From assembly GCA_018060635.1 (NCBI GenBank), contig JAGOVR010000018.1, positions 1-17,922 of the forward strand: a stretch of 17,922 bases of DNA, given 5' to 3'. The position numbers and the translations under genes were made by a program. This DNA is from Bacteriovoracaceae bacterium. Its GTDB lineage: Bacteria > Bdellovibrionota > Bacteriovoracia > Bacteriovoracales > Bacteriovoracaceae. Shown one piece after another: positions 12,873-17,922 of the stretch (its first letter is position 1; every line of letters begins with the position of its first letter). The notes under the pieces are model-generated. The model was not told the origin of the DNA. It was given only the letters and a program-made list of their open reading frames with translations, and did not search any database.

Positions 12873-13505
12873 ATGCCTGCTTTATATGTAGATACCTCAG
12901 AACTTTTAATTGTAGGCTTGCTTACAGATGATGATCAGTGGCTGGATTATCAAAAATTTGAAACAAAAAAAAACTCAGTTCTTATCCACCAAGTTATTTA
13001 TCAGTTATGTCAAAAAAATAATATTTCCATAGCAGATATTACAAGTATTTATCAAACGGCAGGGCCAGGATCTTATACAGGAATTCGCTTAAGTAGTGGG
13101 TTAGCAGAAGTTTTTGCTTGGCAAGGTAAGGAGAGCTATTCTTTTTACCACTTTCAAATTCCTTATTTATTAAATCATCCCAAAGGAATTTGGTTATCCT
13201 ATGCTTTTAAAAATGAAACGTTTTGCTTTATATGGTCTGCAGAAAAAAAAGAGAAGCAAATAATAGCCAATGAACAATTACCTCATTTTTTACACCAGCA
13301 TAAAGACTATCCTTTCTTTACACATTTTAAAACAGCACATCCCCTTTCTTTAAGTGTGGAAATGACAGAGACATCTCAGATGTTATATGAAAATACAGGG
13401 GAGCTATGGAAGCTAATAAGATCTAAAAAGTTGCAGGAAGAGCCTTATTATTATCGCTTAATTGATCAAGAATTTAAAAAACCTTCCAGTCTCTTGCAAA
13501 GCTAA
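12873..13505 (+). CDS. tsaB: TsaB, tRNA threonylcarbamoyladenosine synthesis partner (divergent)
   Basis: TsaB (YeaZ) is the inactive ASKHA-fold partner that binds TsaD and supports t6A37 modification of ANN-decoding tRNAs. The 210-residue product begins ALYVDTSE, matching the phosphate-1 loop region, and carries the hallmark TAGPGSYTGIRLSSGLAEV (about 63-81). Beyond residue 85 it is poorly conserved and Phe/Tyr/Lys-rich, as is common for TsaB. It is slightly shorter than the E. coli protein (231). It starts 9 nt after rseP with AAAGAGA as ribosome binding site. The family call rests mainly on the GPGS(Y/F)TG(I/L)R motif plus length and N-terminus. TsaD is excluded because its metal-binding histidines are absent. 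Confidence 0.88.
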   Translation: MPALYVDTSELLIVGLLTDDDQWLDYQKFETKKNSVLIHQVIYQLCQKNNISIADITSIYQTAGPGSYTGIRLSSGLAEVFAWQGKESYSFYHFQIPYLLNHPKGIWLSYAFKNETFCFIWSAEKKEKQIIANEQLPHFLHQHKDYPFFTHFKTAHPLSLSVEMTETSQMLYENTGELWKLIRSKKLQEEPYYYRLIDQEFKKPSSLLQS

Positions 13506-13562
13506 GAGAGAAGAGGTGTAATAGAAAAATTATTGTTTATTTGAATGACGAAAGGGGTTGTT

Positions 13563-14300
13563 TTGAGCGAACCAAGAAAAATTGCTTTTTACTTACCAAA
13601 TCTTTTTACTGCTCTTAATATGGCGTGTGGTTTTGCCGCCATCATTTTTGCGTTTAAAGGCAACTTTTATTCCTCTTGTATTGCGATCTTATTAGGTGTC
13701 GTGTTTGATTCAGTGGATGGGCGTGTGGCAAGACTCACAGGAACGACTTCTGCTTTCGGTGAGCAATTTGATTCTCTGAGTGATCTTGTGAGCTTTGGCT
13801 TGGCCCCAGCCATTATATTTTATCTGCGTTTTTTAAGTTCTTTTGGACGTTTAGGACTAGTTCTAAGTTTCCTTTTTTTATTATCAGGAGCTTTACGCTT
13901 AGCTCGATTTAATGCCAATGTTCATAAAGTAAATCCTAACTTTTTTCAAGGCTTGCCCATTCCCAGTGGTGCGGTAGCGTTAGTAGGTTTAGTTCTGTTA
14001 TCGTTGTCATTTCCTTTTAGTGAGCTTATTACTCGATTCACCTCACTTTATATTTTGTTTTATGCAGTTCTGATGATTTCTACTATTCCTTTCCCTTCTT
14101 TTAAAAATTCCATTTGGGTCAAACAACATAAAAAACAAGTTCTCTTTCTGATGTTTCTTATTTTAGCGACATCATTTATTTACGAAGAAATAATGATTTT
14201 AGTTTGGCTTAGTTTGTATGTTATTTCTTCTATGCTCTTTGCTTTTTTTAATAGAGAAAAAATTTCAATTATTGAGTGGCATGATGAAACAGAAGAATAG
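13563..14300 (+). CDS. pssA: CDP-diacylglycerol-serine O-phosphatidyltransferase
   Basis: This membrane enzyme makes phosphatidylserine, precursor of phosphatidylethanolamine, from CDP-diacylglycerol and serine. The product carries the CDP-alcohol phosphatidyltransferase signature, with D49, D52-G53, A56-R57, G66, D70 and D74 in the classical DxxDGxxAR...GxxxDxxxD arrangement. The preceding LPNLFTALNMACGF is typical of PssA rather than PgsA. Six or so hydrophobic helices follow. The TTG at 13563 is chosen because AAAGGGG (13551-13557) lies 5 nt before it, giving 245 residues. An in-frame ATG at 13545 has no visible ribosome binding site but would give 251. The 3' end overlaps the next gene by about 20 bases. 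A psd partner is not in the window. Confidence 0.92.
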   Translation: MSEPRKIAFYLPNLFTALNMACGFAAIIFAFKGNFYSSCIAILLGVVFDSVDGRVARLTGTTSAFGEQFDSLSDLVSFGLAPAIIFYLRFLSSFGRLGLVLSFLFLLSGALRLARFNANVHKVNPNFFQGLPIPSGAVALVGLVLLSLSFPFSELITRFTSLYILFYAVLMISTIPFPSFKNSIWVKQHKKQVLFLMFLILATSFIYEEIMILVWLSLYVISSMLFAFFNREKISIIEWHDETEE

Positions 14301-15273
14301 TTATTTTTTTATTTTTTCTTTTATATTAGCAAGTGGAGCTTATGCAGAAGATGCTCGTCAATTTTTGCCTGATTCTAAAGAGGCTAGCGAAGACGTTAAA
14401 GAATCCTTTCAAAGTCGAGAAAACACTTCCTTTATTCCAGAAGATGCTCCAGCACTAGATATAAATAAAGCAGACGCAAAAGAAAAAAGTATTGCCATTC
14501 CTTTCCCAGAAACAAATCCAGAGTTAGAAAAACCTGCTACTTATCGGGAAGAGTTGCATTCCACAGGAGTGCAAGTCTTAGGACAAGAAAAAAATCAGAA
14601 AGATTATTTAGATTTTTCTACTAAGGATTTACTAAATAAAATGAAATATCAGGGAGAAAATGCCCTTTCGTTATCTTTTTTTTATAACAGTTATGAATAT
14701 CAAAATAGAGACGGGACAGGTGCTTTTGAACGCACTTATCAATCCGAAAAAAGTTCAGACTTTCCTTTTTTTATTAGAGCAAGTATGCACCATTATTTTG
14801 TTAAAGGAGCATTTCATCTAGGAGCAGGGCTAGGTTTAGCGGCAGGTCGCAATTCAGGATATGGATTTTTTAAATCTACTGGCCAGCGCAGTGATGCTCG
14901 TTTTACCTTATGGACGGTACCTCTTGATTTATCATTATTATTAGAATTTCCCTTAGCAGGTTGGGCCAAATTAGGAATAGCAGGAGGTCCTTCAGTTGTA
15001 GGGATTCAAGAAAAAAGAAGTGATTTTGCAAGTAGTAACAAAAAATCCAGTCTTCATCAAATGAGTTATGGTTATTTTGCGTCAGCTCATTTAGCGTTTA
15101 GTTTACACAAGCTAGCTCCTAAAGCTTCTTATAAATTTTATAGTGATTATGAAATAACTAATTATTTTTTTACGCTAGATGTTCGGGCCCAGAGTTATGA
15201 AAATTTTAAATCAAAAGATATAAAAATTAATGGAATATCAGCAGGGATTGGTCTTATTTTTGAGTATCTGTAA
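14281..15273 (+). CDS. Secreted, probably outer-membrane beta-barrel protein of unknown function
   Basis: The 330-residue protein has a signal peptide (MMKQKNS, a hydrophobic stretch, then cleavage near SGAYA-ED at about residue 22). After it comes an acidic, Pro/Glu/Lys-rich disordered region (about 23-105). From about 110 to the end, alternating polar/hydrophobic strands with many aromatic residues and Gly turns (HLGAGLGLAAGRNSGYGFF, WAKLGIAGGPSVVGI) resemble a small outer-membrane barrel. The last strand ends GIGLIFEYL. The frame is open from 14218, but ATG 14281 (or 14284) gives the proper signal peptide. It overlaps pssA by 20 bases, and truA begins directly at its stop, so it is co-transcribed with them. 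I recognise no specific family. Confidence 0.75.
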   Translation: MMKQKNSYFFIFSFILASGAYAEDARQFLPDSKEASEDVKESFQSRENTSFIPEDAPALDINKADAKEKSIAIPFPETNPELEKPATYREELHSTGVQVLGQEKNQKDYLDFSTKDLLNKMKYQGENALSLSFFYNSYEYQNRDGTGAFERTYQSEKSSDFPFFIRASMHHYFVKGAFHLGAGLGLAAGRNSGYGFFKSTGQRSDARFTLWTVPLDLSLLLEFPLAGWAKLGIAGGPSVVGIQEKRSDFASSNKKSSLHQMSYGYFASAHLAFSLHKLAPKASYKFYSDYEITNYFFTLDVRAQSYENFKSKDIKINGISAGIGLIFEYL

Positions 15274-16050
15274 ATGAACTATTATCAAATTACTCTTTGT
15301 TATAAAGGCACTCATTATTTGGGTTGGCAAAATCAAATTACACCCTTAAAAACAATTCAAGGAACTTTAGAATTTGCTCTTAAAAATATATGTCATAGTG
15401 ATCAAGTTAAAAGTATAGGGTCAGGTCGTACCGATGCAGGTGTCCATGCCCTTGCTCAAGAAGTAAAAATAGAAATTCCGCTAGAAATTTCCTGTATAGG
15501 TTTACAAAAAGCCCTTAATTCTCATTTACCTCAAGATATAAGAGTTTTAAATGTTGTTACCTGTTCAGCTCAATTTAATCCTACCTATGATGCCGTATGG
15601 AAAGAATATGTTTATCTTTTTTCTTTAGAGGAAATAGTGAATCCTTTTGGCGGTGATTTAATGGTTTTTCATCCCTATAAATTAGATATAGAGCTTATGC
15701 AAAAAGCTTGCGCTTTATTTATTGGGAAACATGATTTTATTAATTTTCAATGTGTTGGAACAGAGGTGAAATCTACAGTACGAGAAATTTTTCATTGTAG
15801 GTTAACAGCAGAAAAAAATACTTCATCTTTTCTTTCTCAGATTATTCCTGCTCATTTTATGTTTGAGGTGCAAGGTTCGGGTTTTTTAAAGCAGATGGTA
15901 AGACTTATGGTTGGTAGTTTATGGGCGGTGGGTCAGGGTAAATTATCTTTAGAAGAACTGCAAAAGCACTTAAAAGAAAAGCAAGATAAACGCCCAGGAA
16001 TAGTCGCACCTCCTCATGGTCTTTATCTAAAAAAAGTGAATTATTCTTAA
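15274..16050 (+). CDS. truA: tRNA pseudouridine(38-40) synthase
   Basis: TruA converts uridines 38-40 of the anticodon stem-loop to pseudouridine in many tRNAs. The 258-residue product opens with YYQITLCYKGTHYLGWQNQ, the usual TruA start. The catalytic motif GSGRTDAGVHALAQ (49-62) has the nucleophilic Asp at D54. The C-terminal half contains FLKQMVRLMVGSLWAVGQG, another conserved block, and ends normally. Length is close to E. coli TruA (270). The ATG follows the upstream stop with no gap and no independent ribosome binding site, so translation is probably by re-initiation. It is the last gene of the long block, because a promoter candidate for tig follows. Confidence 0.97.
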   Translation: MNYYQITLCYKGTHYLGWQNQITPLKTIQGTLEFALKNICHSDQVKSIGSGRTDAGVHALAQEVKIEIPLEISCIGLQKALNSHLPQDIRVLNVVTCSAQFNPTYDAVWKEYVYLFSLEEIVNPFGGDLMVFHPYKLDIELMQKACALFIGKHDFINFQCVGTEVKSTVREIFHCRLTAEKNTSSFLSQIIPAHFMFEVQGSGFLKQMVRLMVGSLWAVGQGKLSLEELQKHLKEKQDKRPGIVAPPHGLYLKKVNYS

Positions 16051-16061
16051 GCAAATCTTCT

Positions 16062-16089
16062 TTGACATTTAGAGCTTTTATGCTATGTT
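16062..16089 (+). promoter_or_regulatory. Candidate sigma70-like promoter of tig
   Basis: A consensus -35 TTGACA (16062-16067) is followed after 16 nt by TATGTT (16084-16089). Initiation would be near 16096, ahead of a strong AAAGGGGA ribosome binding site (16111-16118) 5 nt before the tig ATG. This lies in the 73-nt gap after truA. Confidence 0.55.
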
Positions 16090-16123
16090 CCATCTTCAAA
16101 TTTTTAGTTTAAAGGGGATCTTT

Positions 16124-17407
16124 ATGTCTTATGTTGTTCAGGCTGTTAATCACTGTACAAAAAAAATTATCTTTAATTTTGATTCAGTTGATTTAACTAA
16201 AGAAATTAAAAATGCCTTAACTAAGAAACAACAAGAAACTCATTTGAAAGGTTTTCGCAAAGGCAAAGCTCCTCTAGAGATGGTGGAAAAATTTTATACC
16301 TCACAAATTAAAGGAGAGGCTCTTTCACAATTTGTATCAGATAAATTTTATGAAGCTATTCAAAAAGAAAAAATACAGGCTATTGGTTATCCTGTTTTTA
16401 ACAATACTAAATTTGAAAATGAAAAAAATATAAGTTTTGAGGCTTTAGTAGAAACTTTCCCTGAATTTGAAATTAAAGATTACAAGAGTTATTCTTTTAA
16501 AAAAGAAACTCCTGCTGATGTAGAAACTGAATTGGCCACTTTAAAGAAGAATTACTTAATGTCAAAATCAGAAGTGGTGGAAGTCACGGATTCAGCAGTA
16601 ACGCTACAAAAAGGACATTTAGCCGTCATTAATTTTACAGGGACAGATGCACAAGGGAATCAACCTGAAAGTATGAAAGCTCAAGATTTTTTAATTGAAA
16701 TAGGTTCGGAGAGAATGATTCCAGGTTTTGAGCAAGGTCTTATGGGTATGAAAAAAGGGGAAAAGAAAAATCTTGATTTAACTTTTCCTGAAAATTATCA
16801 CGTGGAAGATTTAAAAAATAAGAAAGTTGTTTTTGCGGTAGAGGTGTTAGAGATTAAAGAGAAAAAGATTCCAGAGCTAACAGATGATATGGCTAAAGAA
16901 TTTGGCTATGAATCAGCAAAAGACTTTGATCTTAAAAATCGTAAAACAATTGAATTTCAAAATAATAAAAAAGTAGAACAAAAACTTCATCAAGACATTT
17001 TAGAGAAACTAGTTGAAGACAATAAATTTGAAATACCAGGGACTTTGTTACAAGAACAAAAAAAATATCTACAAGAAGATCTTAAGCGTAATCTTAAAGC
17101 ACAAGGCTTTAATGATAAGATGGCAGAAACATACTTTTCTAAATGGGAAGATGACTTAAATAAGAAAGCGACATTTCAAGTAGCCTCAGGTCTTATTTTA
17201 GATAAGCTAGCACAAAAATATAGTGTTGATGCCACTGAAAAAGATCTCGAAGAAAAAATGAATGAAATTTCAGCTTATTCTAATACAGAAAAAGATAAGT
17301 TATTAGAATATTACAATTCTAATCCCAATCTGAAAAAGAACTTAATGTATGCTATCCGTGAAGAGAAAACCTTTGCTTGTTTTTTAAAAGATGTAAAAAT
17401 TTCTTAG
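16124..17407 (+). CDS. tig: Trigger factor, ribosome-associated chaperone
   Basis: Trigger factor binds L23 at the ribosome exit tunnel and shields nascent chains; its middle domain is an FKBP-type prolyl isomerase. The 427-residue product is near the E. coli length (432). The N-terminal ribosome-binding domain carries the signature GFRKGKAP (43-50). The FKBP-like domain (about 155-245) includes INFTGTDAQGN and MIPGFEQGLMGMKKGEKK. The helical chaperone arms (about 250-427) are Lys/Glu-rich. The ATG at 16124 is chosen for its strong ribosome binding site, although the frame is open from 16085. In many genomes clpP/clpX follow tig. Here the neighbour is a convergent small gene 23 nt away, and no terminator hairpin is visible between them. 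Confidence 0.97.
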   Translation: MSYVVQAVNHCTKKIIFNFDSVDLTKEIKNALTKKQQETHLKGFRKGKAPLEMVEKFYTSQIKGEALSQFVSDKFYEAIQKEKIQAIGYPVFNNTKFENEKNISFEALVETFPEFEIKDYKSYSFKKETPADVETELATLKKNYLMSKSEVVEVTDSAVTLQKGHLAVINFTGTDAQGNQPESMKAQDFLIEIGSERMIPGFEQGLMGMKKGEKKNLDLTFPENYHVEDLKNKKVVFAVEVLEIKEKKIPELTDDMAKEFGYESAKDFDLKNRKTIEFQNNKKVEQKLHQDILEKLVEDNKFEIPGTLLQEQKKYLQEDLKRNLKAQGFNDKMAETYFSKWEDDLNKKATFQVASGLILDKLAQKYSVDATEKDLEEKMNEISAYSNTEKDKLLEYYNSNPNLKKNLMYAIREEKTFACFLKDVKIS

Positions 17408-17430
17408 TTGAAGAGACTTAGATCACAAGA

Positions 17431-17736
17431 CTATTTATAATACTGGATAAGTTTATAAAGATGAGCAGAGGCTTTATCTAAGAGATTTAAAATATTTGCA
17501 TCTTTAGTATATAACAAATCCAAAATAGCCGAAACTTCTCTTAGAGAACCAAAAGCAATAACGAAGAATTTTCTTTTATCTTTCCTTGTTTCTTTGCCTG
17601 AACCTTCAGCCAAATTTAAAACGACAGAGCTGGATGCTCGTAAAAGTTGATCCTTGAGATGGAGAGGAGCTTTTAGATTTTTACAAACCTGATAAAGTTC
17701 TTTAGCTAATTGATAAGTTTTAAAATTGTTAAACAC
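17431..17736 (-). CDS. Four-helix-bundle protein of the S23 / bAvd-like family
   Basis: This 101-residue protein starts at a GTG (17736), with GGAGG on the minus strand 5 nt upstream. The pattern FKTYQLAKELYQVCKNL, then LKDQLLRASSSVVLNLAEGSG and RKFFVIAFGSLREVSAILDLL, matches the family first described from intervening sequences in 23S rRNA genes of Leptospira and relatives. Avd, the accessory protein of diversity-generating retroelements, has the same fold. In that fold, basic helical bundles assemble as pentamers and bind nucleic acid. Members usually have about 115-125 residues, so this copy is short at the C-terminus but still ends in a plausible last helix (LYKLIQYY). Here it is a free-standing gene, convergent with tig, next to a hairpin and a tandem-repeat array. 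Its function is unknown in such settings. Confidence 0.85.
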   Translation of the reverse strand: MFNNFKTYQLAKELYQVCKNLKAPLHLKDQLLRASSSVVLNLAEGSGKETRKDKRKFFVIAFGSLREVSAILDLLYTKDANILNLLDKASAHLYKLIQYYK

Positions 17737-17740
17737 GGGA

Positions 17741-17794
17741 GCCTCCTTTTTTATTGGTTCTCACCCACAGGATAGGACCAATAAAAAAGGAGGC
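17741..17794 (-). promoter_or_regulatory. Perfect 18-bp inverted repeat that contains the S23 gene's ribosome binding site
   Basis: GCCTCCTTTTTTATTGGT (17741-17758) is exactly complementary to 17777-17794, with an 18-nt spacer. Two more pairs and a G-T pair can form inside it. In the transcript of the minus-strand gene, the arm nearer the GTG carries GGAGG. The distal arm, transcribed first, carries the matching anti-Shine-Dalgarno sequence CCTCC, like the 16S rRNA 3' end. The folded leader would therefore hide the ribosome binding site. It does not look like a terminator, because the T-run is inside the stem. Confidence 0.85.
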
Positions 17795-17795
17795 G

Positions 17796-17922
17796 GTTTA
17801 CGGTAACAGTTTACGGTAACAGTTTACGGTAACAGTTTACGGTAACAGTTTACGGTAACAGTTTACGGTAACAGTTTACGGTAACAGTTTACGGTAACAG
17901 TTTACGGTAACAGTTTACGGTA
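17796..17922 (+). repeat. Array of identical 13-bp tandem repeats running off the window
   Basis: The unit GTTTACGGTAACA occurs nine times without a single mismatch (17796-17912), followed by the first 10 bases of a tenth copy at the window end. Each unit contains the palindrome TTAC-G-GTAA. The array starts one base after the right arm of the 18-bp inverted repeat. No gene or coding frame is apparent in it, and there are no unique spacers between units, so it is not a CRISPR array. Confidence 0.97.

Noticed and set aside
14218..14280. Longer N-terminus of the outer-membrane-like protein
   Set aside because: It would place extra hydrophobic sequence and a charged stretch before a normal signal peptide, and would overlap pssA by more than 80 bases. 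ATG 14281 is the natural start.
17741..17794. Intrinsic terminator for tig or the S23 gene
   Set aside because: The T-run is inside the paired stem and not after it. The structure also lies upstream of the S23 gene and more than 330 nt after tig.
17741..17794. Terminal inverted repeats of an insertion sequence
   Set aside because: The two arms are only 18 nt apart, there is no transposase, and no second copy of the arm flanks the S23 gene on the other side.
17796..17922. CRISPR array
   Set aside because: The units are contiguous 13-mers with no spacers and no cas genes nearby, so it is a plain tandem repeat.

Overview
The window looks like a low-GC (roughly mid-30s percent) Gram-negative bacterial chromosome. 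Evidence for this is an A-type cytochrome oxidase operon, lipobox-bearing lipoproteins, a signal-peptide protein with beta-barrel character, a site-2 protease of the RseP family and PssA-type phospholipid synthesis. The gene mix and the uppS-cdsA-rseP-tsaB-pssA-truA order suggest a Bdellovibrionota or other former-Deltaproteobacteria lineage. That placement is inference, since no 16S rRNA is present.

Layout. (1) 1-3513 (+): the end of a cytochrome c oxidase operon, with partial subunit I, subunit III, a diheme cytochrome c lipoprotein, a SCO/SenC copper chaperone, subunit IV and a small one-helix membrane protein, all tightly packed. (2) 3514-3881: a stem-loop, a strong sigma70-like promoter and a free-standing tRNA-Ala(TGC)/tRNA-Ile(GAT) pair. 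(3) 3897-4958 (-): an unrecognised lipoprotein with an Ala/Lys/Gln repeat tail. (4) 5144-7465 (+): an FtsK/SpoIIIE DNA translocase, short for the family. (5) 7466-16050 (+): a long housekeeping block rpsB-tsf-frr-uppS-cdsA-rseP-tsaB-pssA-(outer-membrane-like protein)-truA, covering translation, undecaprenyl and phospholipid synthesis, envelope proteolysis and RNA modification. rpsB has its own promoter candidate and a foldable 5' leader. pyrH and dxr, often found in such clusters, are absent from their usual slots. (6) 16124-17407 (+): tig (trigger factor) with its own promoter candidate. (7) 17431-17922: a convergent four-helix-bundle (S23/bAvd-like) gene. Its ribosome binding site lies inside a perfect 18-bp inverted repeat, and this abuts an array of at least nine identical 13-bp tandem repeats that runs off the window.

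Most of the window is ordinary conserved core genome. The part not explained by known housekeeping functions is the right edge: the small S23-family gene, the anti-Shine-Dalgarno hairpin and the perfect 13-bp repeat array, which lie side by side and may form one unit. Secondary points of interest are the free-standing tRNA pair in Ala-Ile order, the repeat-tailed lipoprotein, the rpsB leader structure and the enlarged RseP.
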